A stretch of 17,494 bases of DNA from DASSFZ01 sp036514635. GTDB lineage: Bacteria; Chloroflexota; Anaerolineae; Fen-1058. Below the pieces are notes generated by a model. That model worked only from the letters and a program-made list of their open reading frames with translations. It was not told the origin of the DNA and searched no databases. A program made the translations under genes and the position numbers. The stretch is taken from assembly GCA_036514635.1 (NCBI GenBank), contig DATBWU010000260.1, positions 1 through 17,494 of the forward strand, written 5' to 3'. Position 1 is the first letter of the stretch, and each line of letters begins with the position of its first letter. This document shows positions 1 through 6,312 of the stretch, one piece after another.

Positions 1-483
1 GCGGCCAGCCAGCAACAGCGCGTCGACCTCCTGAATGGCCTCCAGGATGGACAGGCCGGCTGCCGCCGCCCATTCCCGCCAGAGATTGTCGCGGACCTTT
101 TCTAGCACGGCTGCATCTCCCTCGCTGATGCGCCGATACCAACCCAGCGCGGTCAGATCGCGCACGACCTCACACACCGCTCGAAACGAGCCTCGGGTGA
201 GTCGTGCGCTGATTTCGAGCCGCCGCTTCTTGTAATCGCGCTCCAGTGTGGCCGGACGGCTTTTCAGCAAGGTGCGATATTGATCAAGTTCCTGTTGAGT
301 GGTCACCGACCGTAGGGTGTCTGGCTCATCGGATTGCACCGGCGTCCAGACGGTGTTCTTGCCGACAGCCAGCACGTAGTACCAGCGCAGCTCGGCTTCG
401 GCGAGTTGTCGTTCTTCGAGCCGGAGGATGCTGCCCACCCCATAAGTCGGGTGCACCACGTCATCACCCGATCGGAATCCCAT
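1..483 (-). CDS. CarD-like transcriptional regulator, copy 1 (3' end cut by window edge)
   Basis: A CarD/CdnL/TRCF-type protein, a family that binds RNA polymerase beta and modulates open-complex formation. The reading frame starts at ATG 483-481 and runs open off the left edge (161 codons). It begins MGFRSGDDVVHPTYGVG, the typical start of the N-terminal RNAP-interacting fold, with a helical C-terminal part (REWAAAAGLS). It matches the complete 166-aa copy at 5367-5867 along its whole length (roughly 70% identical by eye), so only about five residues are missing. AAGGGA lies about 8 nt before the ATG, and CATGAAGGGAA is shared with copy 2. It follows RRM gene 638-940 in the same direction after a 154-bp gap. 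CarD-family membership is sure; the role is from the family. Confidence 0.85.
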   Translation of the reverse strand, partial: MGFRSGDDVVHPTYGVGSILRLEERQLAEAELRWYYVLAVGKNTVWTPVQSDEPDTLRSVTTQQELDQYRTLLKSRPATLERDYKKRRLEISARLTRGSFRAVCEVVRDLTALGWYRRISEGDAAVLEKVRDNLWREWAAAAGLSILEAIQEVDALLLAGR

Positions 484-535
484 GGGACGTTCCCTTCATG
501 GATTGACAGATAGAACTTACGCGCCTGGGGTTCTC

Positions 536-595
536 GCCGCCGAGACGCGGAGGGCGCAGAGAGGGAACACGTCGTTTCTCAGCGTCCTCGGCGGC
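536..595. repeat. Imperfect inverted repeat between RRM1 and CarD1
   Basis: Arms at 536-548 (GCCGCCGAGACGC) and 582-595 (GCGTCCTCGGCGGC) pair over 13 bp with one bulged base, around a 33-nt loop. The purine-rich loop carries GAGACGC/GGGCGCAGAGA-type units that resemble dispersed intergenic repeats. It fills most of the 154-bp gap between RRM1 and CarD1, whereas copy 2 of this pair has only 37 bp there, so it may be an insertion that loosened the operon. No T-run follows, so it is not called a terminator. Confidence 0.5.
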
Positions 596-637
596 TCTGC
601 AGTTCAACTGCGCAGCTCCTAACAGCTTGGAGACTGC

Positions 638-940
638 TTAACGTCGGTGCCGGTCCAAGCCGCCACCCGAACGTCGCGCATCGCCACGCTCTTCGCGCGG
701 CTTGGCCAGGTTCACCGTGAGCGGGCGTTCGCCCATCATGTGCGCATTGAACATGCTGATCGCTTTTTGAGCCTCGTCTTGGGTGGTCATCTCGACAAAG
801 GCAAAGCCCCTCGAAGTGTCGGTACCGCGATCTTTGATCACCGCCACGGACGCGACCGTGCCGGCCTGCGCGAACAACGTGCGCAGATCGTCGTCGGTCG
901 TCGAGTACGACAGGTTGCCAACATACAGCTTCGCTTCCAT
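638..940 (-). CDS. Single-RRM RNA-binding protein, copy 1
   Basis: A 100-aa protein made of one RNA recognition motif and a short Arg/Gly-rich tail, like the small Rbp proteins of cyanobacteria and other bacteria. RNP-2 is LYVGNL (residues 5-10) and RNP-1 is RGFAFVEM in mid-domain; the tail is GDARRSGGGLDRHRR. The start is ATG 940-938 because AGGAG lies 8 nt upstream (949-953) and the alignment with copy 2 (5905-6207; 69 of 100 residues identical by hand count) begins there. An upstream in-frame ATG at 1027 lies inside the structured leader and is rejected. It probably binds single-stranded RNA in the cytoplasm. The conserved leader suggests autoregulation or cold-type control, which is inference. 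Confidence 0.88.
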   Translation of the reverse strand: MEAKLYVGNLSYSTTDDDLRTLFAQAGTVASVAVIKDRGTDTSRGFAFVEMTTQDEAQKAISMFNAHMMGERPLTVNLAKPREERGDARRSGGGLDRHRR

Positions 941-983
941 TTTCGGTCTCCTTGGTTGACCGGCTGTTCGCCGGAAAGAAAAT

Positions 984-1012
984 GCCGCCAGCCCGTAAGA
1001 GGGTCTGGCGGC
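984..1012 (-). promoter_or_regulatory. Leader hairpin with T-rich tail (attenuator candidate), RRM copy 1
   Basis: On the minus strand, 1012-984 forms an 8-bp stem GCCGCCAG/CTGGCGGC, then a one-base bulge, three C-G pairs and a 6-nt loop, followed by ATTTTCTTT. It sits between promoter and ribosome site of RRM1. The loop-side sequence ACCCTCTTACGG is identical in the leader of copy 2 (6249-6277). A second small hairpin, CCGGC/GCCGG, lies at 960-974 just before the Shine-Dalgarno sequence. It reads as an intrinsic-terminator-like attenuator, or a structure recognised by the protein itself. Confidence 0.6.
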
Positions 1013-1047
1013 AAACAACACACTCAAATCCAGTTGTACGTACCGAG

Positions 1048-1056
1048 ATTATACCA
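1048..1056 (-). promoter_or_regulatory. Extended -10 promoter of RRM copy 1
   Basis: The minus strand reads TGGTATAAT (1056-1048), a perfect TATAAT with the TGn extension and no clear -35. The 13-mer TCTGTGGTATAAT is identical before copy 2. Predicted transcription start is near 1041, giving a leader of about 100 nt. Confidence 0.7.
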
Positions 1057-1070
1057 CAGATCGTGGTTTT

Positions 1071-1426
1071 GTGCCTGCAAGCGCGTTGGCCTCGCTGAAA
1101 ATGTTGAATGCGCTTGAGCCACGGCAGCAGGCTACTGTCTTGGGGCTGTTCCTGAACCAGTTCAAAAGCCCGCGCGTTCTCATCCTCATCTTCCTTCGCC
1201 GCAGTCGTCTCCGCCATCGTGCGGGAGTGGGCCGATGCCTCCCTCCGAACAAGTGGTACCGGGCGATGTGGTGCTGCCGTACCTGCCGTTCAATTCGGTG
1301 TTTGGCTTCATCCCTCTGCCGGCGCCGCTGATGCTGACAATGATCGGGCTAACGGCGCTCTACGTCCTGGTCACCGAGTTAGCCAAGAGATATTTCTACT
1401 CTCGGGCGGAGAATGCGAATGCTTAG
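1071..1426 (+). pseudogene. Relic of an Mg-type (MgtA-like) P-type ATPase
   Basis: Pieces of one P-type cation ATPase appear in the right order but in three frames. First comes LFLNQFKSPRVLILIF (about 1146-1193), the entry to the first membrane helix. Then AAVVSAIVREWADA (1198-1239) continues it after a frame change at an apparent 4-bp duplication (CTTC, near 1194). Next is EQVVPGDVVL (about 1250-1279), the actuator-domain hallmark, joined directly to the C-terminal membrane tail LPFNSVFGFIPLPAP...TELAKRYFYSR, ending at stop 1424-1426. About 700-800 residues, including the phosphorylation domain, are gone. The last piece alone is an open 63-codon frame from 1235, but it is not believed to be a functional gene. 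The left limit is uncertain. This relic fills the gap between RRM1 and the GH130 gene. Confidence 0.72.
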
Positions 1427-2364
1427 CTGTGTTGTTCGAGCCACTCAAGAATGGCGCGAACACTGCCGGTGGCCAGGGCAATGCTCGAATCGGCTGCGCC
1501 ATAATACAGGTGGAGCGTGTCCCCATCGGGCGCAAGGGTGTAGCCACACGGAAAGACGACGTTGTCCACATCCCCGCGCCGCTCGTAGGGTTCTTCCGGG
1601 CCAAAGACCCACTCGTCGCCGCGTTTCAGGCAACGCTCCGGGGTGTGCAAATCGAACAGGGCTAGCCCGAGTCGGTACAGGCAGCCGGCCGCGGTCTGCC
1701 GCACGCCGTGGTAAACCACCAGCCAACCGTCTGGAGTTTCGATGGGCGGGGGCGAGAGGCCGATTTTATTCGCATCCCACCACGCACCCCGCCGGGCCTC
1801 TAGCATCAGCTTGTGGCTGCCCCAGTGCCGCAGGTCGGGCGAGTAGGATATCCAGATGTGCGCGCCGGGATAACTGACCGGGCGATGGATCATCGCCCAA
1901 TGGCCGCCAATCCGGTGCGGAAACAGGGCCGCATCCTTATCTTCCGGCGGCATGATCACCCCGTAGCGTTTGAAGTGGCTGAAGTCTTCCGTGAGCGCCA
2001 AGGCGACGCCTGGGCCACCGCGCGTGTAGACCGTGTAGACGATGGCATACTGGCTTAATTCAGCGAGATAGGTGATGCGCGGGTCTTCAATTCCCCACAC
2101 TTCTTCCGGGAAGTGCTTGGGGTCGGCCAACAGGGTAGGCTGGGGATCAATCTGCCAGTCATCCACACCATTAGCAGAGCGGGCCACACACAAGTGCGAA
2201 TGCCCGCGCCGGTCCTCTACGCGGCACAACAGCAAGGTGGCTCCATCGGGTAGCAACGTGGCGCCGGGGTTAAACACGCTATTGACCGGATAGGGCCAGG
2301 CGTCGGCGGTCAAAATGGGATTGAGTTTATGACGGCAAAAAAGTTCGGACGACGGATGGCTCAT
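1423..2364 (-). CDS. GH130 family beta-mannoside phosphorylase/hydrolase-like protein
   Basis: A 313-aa protein with the five-bladed beta-propeller pattern of glycoside hydrolase family 130, whose members phosphorolyse or hydrolyse beta-mannosides. Visible motifs are FNPGATLLPDG (31-41), CRVEDRRG (47-54), WGIEDPRITYL (90-100, carrying the family's catalytic Asp, here D94), KDAALFPHRIGGHWAMIHRP (143-162), WWDANKIG (195-202), VVYHGV (216-221) and DVDNVVFPCG (265-274). There is no signal peptide, so it is cytoplasmic. ATG 2364 is chosen because GGGAGA lies upstream and it overlaps the stop of the small upstream ORF (ATGA); an in-frame TTG at 2382 is possible. With the GT4 gene upstream it suggests mannan-type glycan turnover. 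Phosphorylase versus hydrolase cannot be decided here. Confidence 0.9.
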   Translation of the reverse strand: MSHPSSELFCRHKLNPILTADAWPYPVNSVFNPGATLLPDGATLLLCRVEDRRGHSHLCVARSANGVDDWQIDPQPTLLADPKHFPEEVWGIEDPRITYLAELSQYAIVYTVYTRGGPGVALALTEDFSHFKRYGVIMPPEDKDAALFPHRIGGHWAMIHRPVSYPGAHIWISYSPDLRHWGSHKLMLEARRGAWWDANKIGLSPPPIETPDGWLVVYHGVRQTAAGCLYRLGLALFDLHTPERCLKRGDEWVFGPEEPYERRGDVDNVVFPCGYTLAPDGDTLHLYYGAADSSIALATGSVRAILEWLEQHS

Positions 2365-2392
2365 TGAGATCGTGTCTCCCAATCTTGATAAG
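2361..2392. repeat. Junction direct repeat, copy A (partner at 2885-2916)
   Basis: Plus-strand TCATTGAGATCGTGTCTCCC, then AATCTTGATAAG, matches 2885-2916 (TCATTGAGATCGTGCCTCCA, then CAACTTGAAGAG) without gaps, with 6 differences in 32 bases by eye. Both copies read CGATCTCAATGAG on the minus strand and contain the same stop-start overlap. The pair brackets about 520 bp of gene fragments. Confidence 0.65.
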
Positions 2393-2531
2393 AATCGATG
2401 TCCTTCTCCGATAAAGCGGCTTCGCCGGTTTGAAGGATTTCGGTTGCAAAGCCCAGCGACTCTAATACCCGGGCGTAGGGCTCGGCTACCTCCTTGTCCT
2501 CGTGGATAATCAGAGCGGAAGGGTTGTTCAA
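2361..2531 (-). pseudogene. Truncated response-regulator receiver ORF
   Basis: An open frame of 56 codons from TTG 2531 reads NNPSALIIHEDKEVAEPY, then ARVLESLGFATEILQTGEAAL. This is the first third of a CheY-like receiver (beta1, acidic cluster, alpha1, beta2, alpha2). The usual DD pair reads H-E-D, and the phospho-acceptor Asp, beta3-beta5 and output domain are missing. After residue 40 it runs into DSYQDWETRSQ and a TGA that overlaps the ATG of the GH130 gene. That tail resembles the last residues of the GT4 gene (TLQVVEARSQ) at both DNA and frame level, so the fragment was probably fused to a copied piece of the GT end. It may still couple translation of GH130. Receiver signalling is not expected. 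Confidence 0.6.
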
Positions 2532-2559
2532 GATGCAGTCTCTCTATTCCAGCAGGACC

Positions 2560-2742
2560 TTACAATCGTGCGTGTGTGGCAAGTTCAACGAGCTGCTTCC
2601 ATCTTTCGACACCGTGCATGTCGGCTTCGGGCGGGCTAGGTGAGACGAAATCGGGCGCCAGTAATTCGTGTGCGGTATGGAGGTCATCGAGTAGCTCGGT
2701 GAGCTGACGACAGACAAGCGTCTTATTTTCCTCAAGGGTCAT
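2560..2742 (-). pseudogene. Truncated SnoaL-like / ester cyclase-type ORF
   Basis: The frame from ATG 2742 encodes 60 residues: MTLEENKTLVCRQLTELL, then ELLAPDFVSPSPP and GVERWKQLVELA, then THARL and a stop. This is the N-terminal pattern of SnoaL-like polyketide-cyclase/ester-cyclase proteins (NTF2-like fold), which normally run 130-150 residues. The strands that close the barrel are absent, so it is very likely a non-functional remnant. It lies between the GT4 gene and the receiver fragment in the same direction. A further in-frame ATG at 2769 gives a slightly longer N-terminus. Confidence 0.5.
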
Positions 2743-2884
2743 CACATCCCCTCGCTCAGGAAAAGCCAATGGATAAATCTTTCGCGCTCATGTGGTGAGC
2801 TGCGTGAACGAGACATGCGATCGCAAGCACTGTACCCAATGCGCCACGAACCTCAACAGGCGGCACAGTTCGAGCGGTTAGCGA

Positions 2885-2916
2885 CTCATTGAGATCGTGC
2901 CTCCACAACTTGAAGA
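2885..2916. repeat. Junction direct repeat, copy B at the 3' end of the GT4 gene
   Basis: Partner of 2361-2392. On the minus strand it carries the last codons and TGA of the GT4 gene, overlapped by ATGAGTCGCTAA, a three-codon dead ORF (MSR). This looks like the abandoned start of a downstream gene, comparable to the intact MSHP start of GH130. Confidence 0.6.
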
Positions 2917-5201
2917 GTATTCTCGGCCAGGCGCAGCTCCAGTAACGCCTGGAGAAAGGCGAGGGTTGACTCCGCGCCCTGATTCTCGTTCACACGGTCG
3001 GGATGCAGACCGTCTCGACAACCACCGGTCGTCGGGTCGTAGACGGGCAGGTTGAGGTCGTTGCGTCCGAGGAACCACTCGAAGGCGCGTCGGGCTTCCT
3101 TGCGCCAGCGCTTGTCGCCCGTGATGCGGTAGGCTTCGAGGCAAGCGGAGACCATGGCTTGCGCCTCCACCGGCTGTTGATCGAACCGGGCGCGCTCACC
3201 ACCCCGCTGATAGAAGCCGTTGGCTCCGATGGGGACAAAATGATCCCCCTGCGCGTGAGCGCGCTGCAAGCCGGCCAGCCAACTGAGCGACTCCAGCCCG
3301 GCCTCGGTCATGGCGTGATTCGGTATCCATTGGCCGCACATGAGCAAAGCATGCGGCAGGGCAGCGTTGCAATAGGTCAGCGTTTCTTCGTACCAGCGCC
3401 ATGCGTCCGAGCGGTGGCTTCGGTACAACGCCAGCAGCCGCCCGGCCAGTTCTTCCCGGACCTGGCTGGCCCTGCGGTCGCCGGAATACCGCCGCAGATA
3501 CTCGTGGATGCCGATGAGGGCGAAGGCCCAGGCGCGTGGACTGGTCGTGTCGAGGATGGCCGGCAAGGCCTGCTCGAAGGCACGGCCAGCCATACTCTGG
3601 AAGGCCGGCGTATTGGAACGGCCCAACACGGAGCCCAAGGCCCACAACGCTCGGCCGTGGCTGTCGTCTGAACCGCTATCTTCCAGCCAGTGGCGCTGGT
3701 AGCCCATAAAGTTGCGAAAGCGTCCGGTTTCAGCATGGAGGGCGTACCACAGGAAGGCGAGATAACGGGTAGTCAGTTCGAATGCCTCGGCATTCCCCAG
3801 TTCTTCCAAGAGCGTGCTCACCATCAGAGCACGGGCGTTGTCGTCGGTCGTGTAACCCTCGCGATAGTTGGGCACCGTGAAAAGCGCATGTTGCAACATG
3901 CCGGTCTCGTCCGTCATGTGGCGTAAGTGATCGAGTTTGAGCGGAGGCAGTTCACCCGGACGTTTGTCGAGCGGCTTGACCGTGAAGTCGGGAGGGCTAT
4001 AGTGCCGGCGCTCGGCTCGGGCGCGTTCAAAACTCTCCATGTAGCGTCGCGCGACCTGCGGCCAGATCATCTCCCGGCCAAATTGATAGGCTCGCTTGCG
4101 CATGGCGTGGCGCTTGGCTTCGTTGTCCAACAGGTGAATCACTTGCTCAGCCAACGCTGCCGGATCACGGAACGGTACCAGCATCCCCCGTCCTTCGGCC
4201 AGCATCTCTTCGGCATACCAATACGGTGTCGAGATCACGGCTTTGCCCGCCCCCAGCGTGTAGGCCAGGGTGCCCGAAACGATCTGCGCCGGGTTGAGAT
4301 AGGGGGTGATGTAAATGTCCGCCGCGCCGATGAACTCAACCAGTTCCTCCAAGCTGACAAATCGGTTGTAGAAGATCACGTGACCTTCCACGCCTTTCTC
4401 TTGGGCCTGCCATTGCAGGGATAGCCGATACGTTTCGCCGTCGAGCCGCTTGACGTGGGGATGGGTCGCGCCGAGGATCATGTACACCACGTTCGGATAG
4501 CGGGCCACGATGGTAGGCAGGGCGGCGACGACATTTTCGATGCCTTTGTTCGCCGAGAGCAACCCAAAGCTGAGTAAGACGATTTTGCCCTCGACGCCGA
4601 ACAGGTCTTTATGGAAGCTCGGGTCGACAAAGGGCACGTCGGGGATGCCGTGTGGGATCACATCGATCTTCTCCGGCCGCACCCGATAGACCTCTTGCAG
4701 GAATTCTGCGCCGCGCTCGCTCATGACGACCAGCCGATCGGACAGGGCCGCGACCTCTTCCAACACTCGTCGCTGATCGGAGTCGGGGGCGCGTAGAATG
4801 GTGTGCAGGGTCGTGACGAGGGGCATGCGCAGTTCACGCAGGAGGGCCAGGATGTGACTGCCCGCCCGCCCGCCGAAGATGCCATACTCGTGTTGCAAGC
4901 ACACCAGGTCGACGTTGTTGATATTTAGGAAGTCGGCAGCGCGGTGATACGAGTCAATATCCTTCTCCATCAGTTCAAAGCGAACGCGGGGCGGATAGGC
5001 GTAACCGGCCTCAGTGTCGTTGACGGGCAGGGCAATGCACGCGGTGTCACGGTATTCGGTTGCGATGGCCTCACACAAGTCGGTGGTGAACGTCGCAATA
5101 CCACACTGGCGCGGCAAGTAGTTGCCGACGAACGCAATGCGGTTGAGCCTTGCATGGCTTGAGCCGTTTTCCATGGCATGCATCTCCGTCCTGGGAACCA
5201 T
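2886..5201 (-). CDS. GT4 glycosyltransferase fused to a C-terminal helical (alpha/alpha-toroid-like) domain
   Basis: A 771-aa two-part protein. Residues about 20-395 are a GT-B glycosyltransferase of family 4, with FVGNYLPRQCGIATFTTDL (24-42), CLQHEYGIFGG (101-111), PLVTTLHTI (127-135), VIPHGIPDVPF (181-191), SFGLLSANKGIENVV (211-225) and the acceptor/donor loop ITPYLNPAQIVSGTLAYTLG (298-317). From about 425 the chain is a helical domain (MTDETGMLQHALFTVPNYRE, YTTDDNARAL, then repeated Trp/Tyr/Glu-rich helices) resembling alpha/alpha-barrel sugar-binding or glycosidase folds. No signal peptide or membrane helix is seen. The adjacent GH130 points to synthesis or remodelling of a mannose-containing glycan; donor and acceptor are unknown. 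Starts at 5201, 5183 and 5174 are all ATG; AGGACGGAG just before the last two may favour a shorter start. Confidence 0.88.
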   Translation of the reverse strand: MVPRTEMHAMENGSSHARLNRIAFVGNYLPRQCGIATFTTDLCEAIATEYRDTACIALPVNDTEAGYAYPPRVRFELMEKDIDSYHRAADFLNINNVDLVCLQHEYGIFGGRAGSHILALLRELRMPLVTTLHTILRAPDSDQRRVLEEVAALSDRLVVMSERGAEFLQEVYRVRPEKIDVIPHGIPDVPFVDPSFHKDLFGVEGKIVLLSFGLLSANKGIENVVAALPTIVARYPNVVYMILGATHPHVKRLDGETYRLSLQWQAQEKGVEGHVIFYNRFVSLEELVEFIGAADIYITPYLNPAQIVSGTLAYTLGAGKAVISTPYWYAEEMLAEGRGMLVPFRDPAALAEQVIHLLDNEAKRHAMRKRAYQFGREMIWPQVARRYMESFERARAERRHYSPPDFTVKPLDKRPGELPPLKLDHLRHMTDETGMLQHALFTVPNYREGYTTDDNARALMVSTLLEELGNAEAFELTTRYLAFLWYALHAETGRFRNFMGYQRHWLEDSGSDDSHGRALWALGSVLGRSNTPAFQSMAGRAFEQALPAILDTTSPRAWAFALIGIHEYLRRYSGDRRASQVREELAGRLLALYRSHRSDAWRWYEETLTYCNAALPHALLMCGQWIPNHAMTEAGLESLSWLAGLQRAHAQGDHFVPIGANGFYQRGGERARFDQQPVEAQAMVSACLEAYRITGDKRWRKEARRAFEWFLGRNDLNLPVYDPTTGGCRDGLHPDRVNENQGAESTLAFLQALLELRLAENTLQVVEARSQ

Positions 5202-5218
5202 TACGCGCCTGCTGTATG

Positions 5219-5246
5219 GCGTCTAGAGGTCAATGAGCGTCTAGAG
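5219..5246. promoter_or_regulatory. Direct repeat GCGTCTAGAG x2 upstream of the GT4 gene
   Basis: GCGTCTAGAG occurs perfectly at 5219-5228 and 5237-5246 (18 bp apart), each containing the palindrome TCTAGA. On the minus strand the repeats bracket TTGACC (5233-5228), a -35-like hexamer for the GT4 gene, but no convincing -10 follows at 16-18 bp. It may be an operator; low confidence. Confidence 0.35.
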
Positions 5247-5296
5247 CGGTTGCCCGCTAGGCGCACCTTGATGCACCAGGCGTGAACAAAGACAAC

Positions 5297-5330
5297 AGCC
5301 CGGCTGTCGGCTATGACGGACAGCCGGGCT
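5297..5330 (-). terminator. Intrinsic terminator after CarD copy 2
   Basis: A perfect 12-bp stem (AGCCCGGCTGTC at 5297-5308, GACAGCCGGGCT at 5319-5330) with a 10-nt loop lies 37 bp beyond the CarD2 stop. On the minus strand it is followed by a T-rich stretch, TGTTGTCTTTGTT. It separates the RRM2-CarD2 unit from the GT4 gene, which therefore needs its own promoter or read-through. Confidence 0.75.
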
Positions 5331-5366
5331 ATGCTTTCAGCCTCGGGTTGAAGGCCAAGGGGCCTT

Positions 5367-5867
5367 CTACAACTTGTGGGCTTCCCGACCAGCGAGCAAC
5401 AACGAGTCAACTTCCTGATCTGCCTCAGGCATGGACAAGCCCGCTGCGGCCGCCCATTCCCGACGCAGATTATCACGTAACTTTGTCAAGAATGCCGCAT
5501 CTCCCTCGCCGATTCGCCCGTGCCAGCCGAATGCGGTGAGATCGCGCACCACCTCACACAACACCCGAAACGAGCCTTGTTTCAGCCGTGTGTTGACTTC
5601 GAGACGCCGCTTCTTGTGATCGCGCTCAAGTGGGGTTGGACGGCTCTTGAGTAAGTGGCGATATTGATCAAGTTCCTGTTTCGCTGTCACGGTTCGCAAT
5701 CCGATTGAGCCGGCCGAGTGCACCGGCACCCATACGGTACCTTTTTCGGTAGTCATCACGTAGTACCAGCGCAGCTCGGCCTCGGCGAGTTGTCGCTCTT
5801 CAAGCCGCACGATATGGCCGACTCCGTGAGCCGGGTGCACCACGTCGTCACCAGCTTTGAACTGCAT
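5367..5867 (-). CDS. CarD-like transcriptional regulator, copy 2
   Basis: A complete 166-aa CarD/CdnL-type protein. Residues 1-70 form the small beta-rich RNAP-binding fold (MQFKAGDDVVHPAHGVGHIV, then LRWYYVMTTEKGTVWVPV). Residues about 75-166 are helical, with KKRRLEVNTRLKQGSFR and REWAAAAGLSMPEADQEVD, corresponding to the DNA-contacting helical domain of the family. It probably acts at promoters through RNA polymerase in the cytoplasm. It lies 37 bp after RRM copy 2 on the same strand, making a two-gene operon closed by the terminator at 5297-5330. GAAGG precedes the ATG by about 5 nt. It is paralogous to the gene at 1-483. Confidence 0.9.
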   Translation of the reverse strand: MQFKAGDDVVHPAHGVGHIVRLEERQLAEAELRWYYVMTTEKGTVWVPVHSAGSIGLRTVTAKQELDQYRHLLKSRPTPLERDHKKRRLEVNTRLKQGSFRVLCEVVRDLTAFGWHGRIGEGDAAFLTKLRDNLRREWAAAAGLSMPEADQEVDSLLLAGREAHKL

Positions 5868-5904
5868 GCTACCTTCCCTTCATGCTGTACCGACAGGGAA
5901 CGGC

Positions 5905-6207
5905 TTACCGCTGATACCGGCGCGAACCGCCACCAAAGCGCCGGTCGCCGCTACGCTCCTCGCGCGGCTTGGCGAAGTTCACCGTGAGCGCACGCTCGCC
6001 AATCTGGTAGGTGTTGAACATGTTGATCGCATTTTGAGCCTCGGCCTGGGTCGTCATCTCTACGAACCCAAAGCCCTTCGAGGTGCCGCTGTCGCGATCT
6101 TTGATCACAGCCACCGAGGCGACGGCGCCCGCCTTCGTGAACAACGTGCGTAACTCATCTTCTGTCGTTGCGTACGACAGGTTTCCGACGTATAGTTTCG
6201 TTTGCAC
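5905..6207 (-). CDS. Single-RRM RNA-binding protein, copy 2 (GTG start)
   Basis: A 100-aa one-RRM protein with RNP-2 LYVGNL, RNP-1 KGFGFVEM and an Arg/Gly-rich tail (SGDRRFGGGSRRYQR). The start is GTG 6207-6205: AAGGAG sits 8 nt upstream (6215-6220), spacing equals that of copy 1, and homology with copy 1 begins exactly here. The longer ATG frame from 6279 would translate the conserved leader hairpin and is rejected. First gene of an operon with CarD copy 2. The shared promoter and leader with copy 1 imply the same regulation. The GTG may lower translation relative to copy 1, which is inference. Confidence 0.87.
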   Translation of the reverse strand: MQTKLYVGNLSYATTEDELRTLFTKAGAVASVAVIKDRDSGTSKGFGFVEMTTQAEAQNAINMFNTYQIGERALTVNFAKPREERSGDRRFGGGSRRYQR

Positions 6208-6248
6208 TTTCGATCTCCTTGTCGACCGGCCTTCCACCGGCAAAAAAA

Positions 6249-6277
6249 GCCGCCAAACCGTAAGAGGGTCTGGCGAC
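6249..6277 (-). promoter_or_regulatory. Leader hairpin followed by T7 (attenuator candidate), RRM copy 2
   Basis: The minus strand forms GTCGCCA/TGGCGGC plus GACC/GGTT with a loop holding CTCTTAC, directly followed by seven T (6248-6242). Structurally it is a complete intrinsic terminator placed inside the 5' leader. Changed stem positions keep pairing (G-U replacing G-C), while the ACCCTCTTACGG segment is unchanged from copy 1. A CCGG/CCGG mini-hairpin follows at 6226-6240. Confidence 0.65.
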
Positions 6278-6312
6278 AAACGGCGCGCTCAAATCCAATT
6301 GTACGCAACAAT

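Noticed and set aside
638..1027. Longer 129-codon start for RRM copy 1
   Set aside because: It would translate the conserved leader hairpin. Homology to copy 2 and AGGAG spacing both point to ATG 940.
579..1217. 212-codon minus-strand frame starting MAETTAAKEDEDENARAFEL
   Set aside because: Its first part is antisense to the P-type ATPase relic (LNQFKSP region) and the rest runs out of frame across the RRM1 leader and gene.
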